Source: Conchocele bisecta (lineage: Eukaryota; Mollusca; Bivalvia; Lucinida; Thyasiridae). From it: a stretch of DNA of 64,000 bases. The position numbers were made by a program, and so were the translations under genes. Shown piece by piece: positions 56,991 to 64,000 of the stretch. The DNA lies in contig CM055266.1 of NCBI GenBank assembly GCA_029237695.1, positions 118,581,581 through 118,645,580 on the forward strand. Direction: 5' to 3'. The notes beneath the pieces are model-generated. The model worked only from the letters and a program-made list of their open reading frames with translations, had not been told where the DNA came from and did not search any database. Positions within the stretch are counted from its first letter, which is position 1. Every line of letters starts with the position of its first letter.

Positions 56991-57387
56991 AGTACGCGTT
57001 CGCTAGCTTGCGCGTTAGGCGAACCGATAGTTTGGTATTAGTTTGCGCGTGTTCATCGTATGCGATGTATTCTAATATATCGGACAATCTCCAAACATGC
57101 CTCGCCAGAATCGTCCGGTAACTGCGTCGATAATATAAACCTTTGTTGGAAGTACAATCGCGATTGGGGGTTAAGTTCTGAAGGAACTTGGGAAAATCTA
57201 ATCCCCCAGGATTGGTGGAAGAATCTAACATCCGCTTTGCGAAAAGGGTGGCCGCTTTTTCGTCCTCCCGCCACGTCTCGAGAGAATCTCGGGCCAAACG
57301 AATCATACCCTTTGCACCAACCATGCGGTGTTTAAGGGCAGTGTAGCCTACATCAATCATAGCAAAATAAAGTTCGTCAACTGACAT
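56989..57387 (-). CDS. Unknown 132-aa Polinton protein
   Basis: Intact. MSVDELYFAMIDVGYTALKH start, helical, Arg-rich in the second half (LYYRRSYRTILARHVWRL), no membrane span. It lies directly before the integrase and 45 bases after the next gene. Not recognised. The compact basic helices would suit a virion core or DNA-binding role, but nothing shows that. Confidence 0.7.
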   Translation of the reverse strand: MSVDELYFAMIDVGYTALKHRMVGAKGMIRLARDSLETWREDEKAATLFAKRMLDSSTNPGGLDFPKFLQNLTPNRDCTSNKGLYYRRSYRTILARHVWRLSDILEYIAYDEHAQTNTKLSVRLTRKLANAY

Positions 57388-57432
57388 CGTTCTATATATA
57401 TATTTATAAAAAAATTATTTAAAATAATTAAT

Positions 57433-57783
57433 TTAAAATCTCGATGGTACATAGAAATCTGAAAGTTGGGGCTCACGATCCAGCAGCGCGAGACTTTTCT
57501 GCGGATATGCCAGCGCGTACTCGCGGTTGGCTTCTTCAACGTTCTGAAAAGTTTGTGCGGCGTGATTTTCGCGGCGAAGCTCTTCATTGACCCAGTCCAG
57601 ATGGGCGGTTCGTTTTTTCGACCACGCTTCTTTTGCGCTATTGAGTTGTTCTACAGCTAAATCGTGACGCTTACGCTCCTCATCCACGTTCGAGCTTCTC
57701 AGTTTAGAGAATATAAAGTTGCTACCGCTGAACGCCAATGCGTTTACAAGTGCGCCACCTATCATTATTCCGATCGAAGCCAT
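57433..57783 (-). CDS. Unknown 116-aa protein, hydrophobic N-terminus and coiled coil
   Basis: Residues 4-26 are hydrophobic with glycines (MIGGALVNALAFSGSNFIF). Residues 30-90 form a charged heptad-like helix (EERKRHDLAVEQL, WVNEELRRENHAAQTF). Its ATG abuts the stop of the 77-aa gene (TAAATG), so translation is probably coupled in one transcript, or the arrangement reflects viral-style gene packing. It looks like a membrane-attached or virion protein; function unknown. Confidence 0.72.
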   Translation of the reverse strand: MASIGIMIGGALVNALAFSGSNFIFSKLRSSNVDEERKRHDLAVEQLNSAKEAWSKKRTAHLDWVNEELRRENHAAQTFQNVEEANREYALAYPQKSLALLDREPQLSDFYVPSRF

Positions 57784-58017
57784 TTATTTCCATATATTAA
57801 CTGGTAGAATTCCAGCTTTAACTAGATAATCTCGGGTCCAAACTGCGGCCGCTACATCTAAGGTCGCGAGCCCTACGTCTCTCACAGTAAAGTCCAATTT
57901 GGGAGCGGATCCTCCTAGGGCCATCTTTGATAGTCGAGCATACCCGATACTGAAACCCGATATCACCACGGCGTGATAAAGCGCATTCACTAACATTTTA
58001 CCGTCTTGTTCAGCCAT
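57784..58017 (-). CDS. Unknown 77-aa small hydrophobic protein
   Basis: Intact. Moderately hydrophobic segments LVNALYHAVVISGFSIGYA and VGLATLDVAAAVW, ending ILPVNIWK. Stop and next start touch. It begins five bases after the stop of the upstream gene. Probably membrane-associated. Not recognised. Confidence 0.7.
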   Translation of the reverse strand: MAEQDGKMLVNALYHAVVISGFSIGYARLSKMALGGSAPKLDFTVRDVGLATLDVAAAVWTRDYLVKAGILPVNIWK

Positions 58018-58022
58018 TATAA

Positions 58023-58535
58023 TTATTGCATATAAAAGGGGTCGCGATCAATGTTTAAATGGGGCGCATCCAATCGCGATTGGTGTTTCGTAACTTTCTT
58101 CTGAACACTGGCTGGTTGTTTTTTCGATAATAGGGGGTATTTCCACACGCACAGGGCACCAACAACTGCCAGACCACCACCAACAACCCAACTTCAATTC
58201 ACGAATTTGGGTTCAATCGGATTCGCCCAACCTCGATTGGGTGTTGAGTGTGCTTCCAATTCGTGAATTGGGTGTGTTGTTGTACTCAACTCTGTCTTCA
58301 GATGTTTTGCTGTCTCCGTCCCCGATTGCAACGACTGCTTAGCCTCTCGAAGCTCGGCGAGTATTTTATCTTGTTTAGCTTTTCGGGTGGCAGCCACCGC
58401 CCGCCCATCTGCCTGTCTTTTGGGATTTTTTATATGCGGTATGTCATCCAGTGGCGGAGTAACACTCGGGTTCGATTGTGTTGGAGCAATCGGGTTCAAC
58501 TCCGTCACTCTCGCGGGTGTGTCTTGTGTCATCAT
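58023..58535 (-). pseudogene. Unknown Polinton protein, coiled coil plus membrane span, one stop
   Basis: Open from ATG 58535 to TGA 58194-58196, then in the same frame to TAA at 58023. The first part has a Pro-rich start and a helix (RKAKQDKILAELREAKQSLQ). After the stop comes a clear membrane span (GGGLAVVGALCVW) and a basic tail ending RDPFYMQ. The continued frame, ending five bases before the 77-aa gene, shows that the stop is a lesion, most simply TGG to TGA. Confidence 0.7.
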
Positions 58536-59241
58536 TTATAATATTAATATTAGGGCTTATAGTTCGTGGGCATATATGTCCAAATTGACAGTGTTTACCC
58601 GTGGTCAACGCGGTTGTCAGCGGAGCTAAGTACATTCCAAACTTGTGATAAATTGAGCAGCAGGCTGTTCTAAGAGTGTGACCTATAAAAGGATCAGTCT
58701 CTAGATCGTCAATCAATCCCGCGGTGTTTGGTATAGGGAGAAGTATACTAACGGCGGTTGCGTACAAATGAATAGCCGCTGATCCGAGAGTTTTTGTCAT
58801 CTCCGCACCTAACCTTGATTCGTATCGCGCATACATTTTATCGATCTCCGCATCTGACATCTTATCCACCTGAAAAACTGAGAGACGCCTACTGAGATAA
58901 TGCTCCGATTGTCCACCAGCAACCAGCGCAGCTAGCCGCTCTCGTCGCGCCGCATTTTCATTTTCATTCGGAGTCGTTGTACTCAACCCAATACCAACCG
59001 CCGTTGGAGTTGATTCCGATTGCTCTGTCGGATCATTATCTTTCAGGATGTTGGCAGTCGGAGTTGAGGTTTCTTCTATTAGCTGATCGAGAAGTTCGTC
59101 GCAGTTCATTTTTCTTAAAATTAATTTAACTATTCTAACAACTCTCATCACTTTAACATATTGCCAAGCGCACCACCCGATACTTATGATCACCATTATG
59201 CTCGCAACAAAGCTCGCAGCGGAGCACCAAATTGTTAACAT
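58444..59241 (-). CDS. Unknown 265-aa Polinton protein with N-terminal membrane span
   Basis: Intact. An N-terminal signal-anchor-like span (VASIMVIISIGWCAWQYV) precedes MNCDELLDQLIEE, which could be the true start (about 59109). A Ser/Thr-rich linker, a helix (KMSDAEIDKMYARYESRL) and a hydrophobic region (HLYATAVSILLPIPNTAGLI) follow. Its last 30 residues overlap the next gene in another frame, which suggests a late frameshift near 58565. Not recognised; possibly a membrane or capsid-internal protein. Confidence 0.65.
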   Translation of the reverse strand: MLTIWCSAASFVASIMVIISIGWCAWQYVKVMRVVRIVKLILRKMNCDELLDQLIEETSTPTANILKDNDPTEQSESTPTAVGIGLSTTTPNENENAARRERLAALVAGGQSEHYLSRRLSVFQVDKMSDAEIDKMYARYESRLGAEMTKTLGSAAIHLYATAVSILLPIPNTAGLIDDLETDPFIGHTLRTACCSIYHKFGMYLAPLTTALTTGKHCQFGHICPRTISPNINIINDDTRHTRESDGVEPDCSNTIEPECYSATG

Positions 59242-59333
59242 TGTTAACCATTGTTCAGCATTTGTTCAACATTTGTTAAGCATTTGTTCAGCATTGTTCA
59301 GTAATTACTAATTTTCTTAAATTAATTATAAAA
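59242..59333. repeat. TTTGTTCA/CATTGTTAA short repeats between genes
   Basis: GCATTTGTTCA(A/G)CATTTGTTAA and CATTGTTAACCATTGTTCAG repeat about six times. Confidence 0.8.
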
Positions 59334-59515
59334 TTAATTGATAACTTCGTAAGCAGTTGGTTGATCAGTCTTTAGCAAAAGCTTGGCGTGCTTAGTTTCC
59401 GAAAGCATATGTCGAACCTCCAGGCGCTCCTCGCGCGTTGGGATAACGTCATTCTCTCGAAGACAGTCATCGAATGAGTCTCGGTCCTTGCAGTGAAAGA
59501 GGGCGACCCATTTCG
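59334..59515 (-). CDS. C-terminal end of an unknown Polinton protein, cut by gap
   Basis: About 60 residues ending LLLKTDQPTAYEVIN, hydrophilic (FDDCLRENDVIPTREER). The N-terminus is lost in the gap. It lies upstream of the 265-aa gene on the same strand. No family recognised. Confidence 0.55.
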
Positions 59516-60015
59516 NNNNNNNNNNNNNNNNNNNNNNNNNNNNNNNNNNNNNNNNNNNNNNNNNNNNNNNNNNNNNNNNNNNNNNNNNNNNNNNNNNNNN
59601 NNNNNNNNNNNNNNNNNNNNNNNNNNNNNNNNNNNNNNNNNNNNNNNNNNNNNNNNNNNNNNNNNNNNNNNNNNNNNNNNNNNNNNNNNNNNNNNNNNNN
59701 NNNNNNNNNNNNNNNNNNNNNNNNNNNNNNNNNNNNNNNNNNNNNNNNNNNNNNNNNNNNNNNNNNNNNNNNNNNNNNNNNNNNNNNNNNNNNNNNNNNN
59801 NNNNNNNNNNNNNNNNNNNNNNNNNNNNNNNNNNNNNNNNNNNNNNNNNNNNNNNNNNNNNNNNNNNNNNNNNNNNNNNNNNNNNNNNNNNNNNNNNNNN
59901 NNNNNNNNNNNNNNNNNNNNNNNNNNNNNNNNNNNNNNNNNNNNNNNNNNNNNNNNNNNNNNNNNNNNNNNNNNNNNNNNNNNNNNNNNNNNNNNNNNNN
60001 NNNNNNNNNNNNNNN
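59516..60015. other. Assembly gap (500 N)
   Basis: Exactly 500 N, a conventional placeholder for unknown length. Reading frames through it are meaningless. Confidence 1.
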
Positions 60016-60912
60016 ATGTGGCATGTATTGGTGGGAGGAAAAAAAATCTCCCCTCCCCACCAATTCATGCCACAGGCTGTCTGTTCTACACCAACATACA
60101 TTATTTTGTTTCATGAGAAATACTCCCCCAATCATGCGCTATTCTTGTCTACAAAGCTATGCATATGGTAGATGGTGGCGGGGGGGGGGGGGGGGGGTAT
60201 TTCCTAGGAAAATCCCCCCCCCCCTAAATACATGCCAAATGCTATCTCTTCACCAACTTTCATTTCATTTCATCAGAAATACTCCCCCAATCACATGCTA
60301 TTCTTCTCCTTCTCTACAAAGAGACATTCACATCCACTTTGCATATGGTACATGGTGGAGGGGGGGGGGGGGGAATATTTCCTAGAAAATCTCCCCCCCC
60401 CCCCTCCACCAATACAAGGCACATTCTGTCTGTTCTACACCAACATACATTATTTTGTTTCATCAGAAATACTCCCCCAATCGTGGGCTATTCTTGTATA
60501 CAAAGAGACGTCCATATCCACTATGCATATGGTAGATATGGTGGCGGGGGGGGGGGAATATTTCCTAGAAAATCTCCCCCCCACCAGAATGTGCTTGTAT
60601 TGGTGGGGGGGGGGGGGAGATTTTCTAGAAATATTCCCCCCCCCCCCTCCACCATGTACCATATGCAAAGTGGATGTGTAGTCTCTTTGTAAGGAAAGTA
60701 GCATGTTGGGGGGATATTTCTGGAAATGATGATTTGGTATAGCATTTGGCTTATTTAGGGGAGGATTTTCCTAGGAAAAATACCCCCCCCAAACCCCCCC
60801 CCCCCTCCCCCCCCCCAAGAATACAATAGCATGTGATTGGGAGAGTATTTCTGATGAAATGAAATGAAAGTTGGTAGATAGCATTGGCATGTATTTAGAG
60901 ATTTTCCTAGGA

Positions 60913-60956
<44 letters not shown>

Positions 60957-62180
60957 CCCCCCCCCGAGAATGCATATAGGCATGTATGGGAGAGATTTTC
61001 CTGATAAATGAAATGAAAGTTGGTGAAGAGATGCATGGCATGTTTAGGGGGATTTTCCTAGAAATATCCCCCCCCACCCCCCCCCCCGGCATCATCTACC
61101 ATATGCATAGCTTTGTAGACAAGAATAGTGCATGATTGGGGGAGTATTTCTCATGAAACAAAATAATGTATGTTGGTGTAGAACAGACAGCCTGTGGCAT
61201 GAATTGGTGGGGGAGGGGAGATTTTCCTCCCCCCCCACCAATACATGCCACATGCTATCTGTTCTACACCAACATACATTATTTCATCAGAAATACTCCC
61301 CCAATCGTGGGTTATTCTTGTCTGCAAAGAGACATCCACATCCGCTATGCATATGGTAGTTGGTTGGGGGGGGAATATTTCCTAGGAAAATCTCCCCCCC
61401 CCCCCCACCCTCCCTCAATACCATATGCATAGCTTTGTAGACAAGAATAGCGCATGAGGGGAGATTTCCCCCCCCCCCCCCACCCCCCCCACCAATACAT
61501 GCCACATGCTATCTGTTCCTAGGGGAGATTTTCTAGGAAATATGAATAGGACATGAATAACCCACGATTGGGGGAGTATTTCTGATGAAATAATGTATGT
61601 TGGTGTAGAACAGATAGCATGTGGCATGTATTGGTGGGGGGGGGGGGAATCTCCCCGGTGGATGTGAATTCATTTCATTTCATCAGAAATACTCCCCCAA
61701 TCACATGCTATTCTTCTCCTTCTCTACAAAGAGACATTCACATCCACTTTGCATATGGTAGATGGTGGGGGGGGGATATTTCCTAGGAAAATCTCCCCCC
61801 CCCACCACATGGCACATGCTGTCTGTTTTACACCAACATACATTATTTTGTTTCTTCAGAAATACTCCCCCAATCGTGGGCTATTCTTGTCTACAAAGAG
61901 ACAATCACATCCACTATGCATAGGGTAGATGGTGGCGGGGGGGGAATATTTCCTAGGAAAATCTCCCCCCCCCCACCAATACATGCCACATGCTATCTGT
62001 TCTACACCAACATACATTATTTCATTTCATCAGAAATACTCCCCCAATCGTGGGCTGTTCTTGTCTACAAAGAGACGTCCATATCCACTATGCATATGAT
62101 AGATGGTGGCGGGTCGGAATATTTCCTAGGAAAATCTCCCTCCCCCCCACCAATACATGCCACATGCTTGCTGTTCTACA
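60016..62180. repeat. ~200-bp satellite in alternating orientation with G/C runs
   Basis: Each unit has CCACCAATACATGCCACATG, TCTGTTCTACACCAACATAC, AGAAATACTCCCCCAATCGT, CTATTCTTGTCTACAAAGAG, TATGCATATGGTAGATGGTG, a G-run, TTTCCTAGGAAA and a C-run. Orientation flips near 60600, 61240, 61440 and 61660. Pro/Gly-rich frames are artefacts. Confidence 0.92.
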
Positions 62181-62761
62181 CAGATATACTGTTTTTATTT
62201 TCAAGACCCACCCCCACCATGTGCTATACATTTATACCAATAATATGCAGCTATGGTAGAGATTTAACCTAGAGAACTATCTACCAGCCAACATACATAA
62301 TAGTTATGGTACGGTAATGGGGAATTATTGCATATACCGGTAAATAGAATCTTTACCGCCCCACCATCACTATATTGTCTATGTATAGATATTATACTAA
62401 ATTGGAGAGCTCTTTTATAGAAAATACTGCCTCGTCTATTCACATACTTCTCCACAAGCAGACATACATTATGACTATGTTAGTTGGGTATACATGTAGG
62501 GATATTGCGTCCTCTGTTACCAACAGACTGGTTCTAGCATGTGCATTTTGTATGCTCCTGAGCACAATATCAACAATGTATATGAAAATACATTAAAAGT
62601 TTTGTGGACAGTGTCTGTGAAGGTGGTGATGGGGGTGGGGGAGAATTTCCAGGCGGGGGGGGAATATTTCCTAGGCTTAAGGGGGAGATTTCCTGTTACA
62701 CCGGTACTGAAATATGTTATCTCCACAAAAACTGATCACTTGCGGAACTAGAGACTGAAAG
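62181..62761. other. Degenerate edge of the G-run satellite, no gene
   Basis: 62620-62700 has GGGGGGAATATTTCCTAGG and GGGGGAGATTTCCTG, a decayed unit. Otherwise nothing. Confidence 0.55.
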
Positions 62762-63067
62762 TTGCATATTTTGGCAAATGTTACTATACTGTTCACCTTG
62801 GTGATATATTCTTCACACTGGCATGGAAACAGCAAGCAGCTGCGTGATTTATATGTATTCGTTGCAAAAGAATATCGGATCAAAAGAATGCGCTTAATTA
62901 ACAGGTTTTTTCATTTGTCCGATAAACTGATTGTCTGGATAACTGGTATGACGTCGCCCGTCATAGGTAGTGCCTATTTCATATTAGCTGCTGTATATTC
63001 ATACGCACGAAACGTCTTGATTCGTATTTTCCAGAATTTAACTGATAAACTGAACCCAAAACTGTGA
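62762..63067 (+). CDS. Hypothetical 101-aa protein or exon
   Basis: Open frame with non-repetitive composition: hydrophobic start (ANVTILFTLVIYSSHW), YVFVAKEYRIKRMRLINRFF, a second hydrophobic stretch (VIGSAYFILAAVYSYA) and a C-terminus NLTDKLNPKL. Not recognised. No repeat relation was found. It could be a chance frame or a degraded host exon. Confidence 0.25.
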   Translation: MHILANVTILFTLVIYSSHWHGNSKQLRDLYVFVAKEYRIKRMRLINRFFHLSDKLIVWITGMTSPVIGSAYFILAAVYSYARNVLIRIFQNLTDKLNPKL

Positions 63068-63339
63068 AAACTAATAGGTTATAGTATATGTAGAGTTTTA
63101 GATACAAAGCAAGACAGACCAAAACGCCATAGGATAATTTGGCATATGGAACTATTATCTTGGTCGTACTCGCCGTCTAGGCGTTTAGGCGCAGCACGAC
63201 AATGGCTGCATGCCCCCATAGAAATTTGCGTGACATATGCTATCTCCAAGGGAGATAATATATAAAAAACCGACGTCCCATCTCTATATGACCTTAGTTG
63301 TTGCTGTGACGTTAAACCCTTTTATACGCCCGTTTGAAA
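63068..63339. other. No supported feature
   Basis: Contains the phrase TATATGACCTTAGTTGTTGC / GACGTTAAACCC, loosely similar to 21325-21365. Confidence 0.4.
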
Positions 63340-64000
63340 AACGTATTATGTGTGCACCTAGTACCAGAGGGCGGGCGGGTGGGTGGGCACAGCTTGTCCA
63401 CGCAATAACTACTAGTAGAGTTCTATTTGACGGATTGTAACCAAATTCGGTACACATATGTTTATCACAGCAAGACAAAGAAGCCTATTGTTTTTGAAAA
63501 ATTTCCGATGACTTATCTCCCCTTGGTGGCCATTTTTATTTTTCACACTCTGTATCCTTGTCCACGCAATAACCCCTTGTTCTACTTGACAGATCGTGAC
63601 CAAATTCAATATACATGTTTATCACGGCAAGAACCCTATTCATTTTGAGTGGGTTATCTCCCCTTGTTAAATGGCCTTTGCTCGACGGGCGTATACAGTC
63701 GAACCTGTGTTAAAGAGCACCTCCGAATAGCAATCACCTGGCTGTAAAGGCCACGCTTTTGTTGTCCCAAAGGCACAATTACTATATAAATGACCCTGTG
63801 AATAAAGACCACCTGTGAACAATGGCCAGATTTTTTACTTCCCATGGCTGGCCTTTATTCACAGGTTTGACTGTATTGTGACTTTCGGCACTCTTGTTAA
63901 TTTTCCCACTCTGTATCCTTGTCCACGCAATAACTAAGTTATACTTCACCGATAGTAACCAAATTCGGTATAAATGTTTATCACGGCAAGACGAAGAAGC
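63340..64000 (+). repeat. ~170-bp tandem array, about three units, cut by window end
   Basis: TTGTCCACGCAATAAC, GTAACCAAATTCGGTA and TGTTTATCACGGCAAGA recur at about 63396, 63558 and 63920. A G-rich GGGCGGGCGGGTGGG leader precedes them. A MITE lies between units 2 and 3. Confidence 0.85.
63696..63873. mobile_element. 178-bp MITE with TA target duplication
   Basis: TA at 63694-63695 and 63874-63875 flanks CAGTCGAACCTGTG and CACAGGTTTGACTG. TA sites and this end fit Tc1/mariner-type MITEs. Confidence 0.85.

Larger units (their letters stand above)
51440..59515. mobile_element. Decayed Polinton/Maverick (adintovirus-like), partial
   Basis: Two convergent gene sets meet near 56.0 kb. The rightward set is a zinc-finger-flanked 170-aa gene and a protein-primed family B polymerase; the leftward set is an integrase and small genes. 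Polymerase plus retroviral-type integrase is the hallmark of Polintons, which copy themselves and integrate, and of the related adintoviruses. Usual length is 15-25 kb; 8 kb is visible, and no capsid, FtsK-like ATPase or protease is seen. The right side enters the assembly gap. Terminal repeats are not identified. Confidence 0.85.

Noticed and set aside
56023..57000. A retrovirus or LTR retrotransposon integrase
   Set aside because: No LTRs, gag or reverse transcriptase nearby; the QADLLFLPHD and VDPGREF forms and the PolB neighbour fit Polintons.
51440..59515. Bacterial or phage contamination
   Set aside because: Motifs are of the eukaryotic Polinton type. Flanks continue as normal host repeats on the left without a join; only the right side has a gap.
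59334..60385. Proteins of 200-300 residues spanning 59.5-60.0 kb
   Set aside because: They are mostly unknown residues across the assembly gap.

Overview
This is AT-rich, intron-bearing and repeat-saturated animal DNA. The sparse host exons, the many MITEs, the molluscan-style retroposons, a Polinton and the long minisatellite arrays fit a mollusc, most likely a bivalve; this is inference from style, not a species call. Nothing looks bacterial. Only two host loci are convincing. Both are claudin/PMP22-like four-membrane-span genes on the + strand: exons 2 and 3 of one gene (21388-21540, 22430-22680) and exon 1 of another (49930-50185). Almost everything else that can be recognised is a mobile element, usually nested in another element.

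Layout. 1-0.6 kb: broken non-LTR ORF2 next to a SINE tail. 1.0-4.4 kb: a DNA transposon with long terminal inverted repeats (TIRs) and a broken gene for an XPG/FEN1-type nuclease with an eight-cysteine motif, resembling the Academ superfamily. 7.5-8.5 kb: satellite that reverses orientation. 10.0-11.4 kb: a repeat interrupted by a SINE, a MITE and a 630-bp TIR element; an uninterrupted relative lies at 50.2 kb. 12.5-13.3, 18.3-20.4, 44.3-45.6 and 63.3-64 kb: tandem arrays of about 160-176 bp units. The 18-20 kb array holds a 985-bp hAT element with an 8-bp target-site duplication (TSD). 21.4-22.7 kb: claudin-like exons. 22.8-34 kb: MITEs, retroposons, a Tc1 transposase remnant and perfect palindromes. 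34.3-44.1 kb: a decayed APE-type LINE on the minus strand, split in ORF1 by a 5.2-kb element (38049-43274) with TGTNR-type ends and a CCGG duplication, best explained as a Ginger1-like transposon. 49.9 kb: claudin-like exon 1.

51.4-59.5 kb: a decayed Polinton/Maverick (adintovirus-like) element. Rightward genes are an unknown 170-aa protein and a protein-primed family B DNA polymerase. Leftward genes are a retroviral-type integrase and at least six small unknown proteins packed like an operon. A C2H2 zinc-finger gene diverges from the polymerase side across three tandem hairpins. No capsid, ATPase or protease gene is visible; the element runs into a 500-N assembly gap at 59516-60015, and after the gap lies only a G/C-run satellite in alternating orientation (60.0-62.2 kb).

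The genes therefore do not form one pathway. The window shows successive invasions, and several are datable relative to one another because one element sits cleanly inside another.
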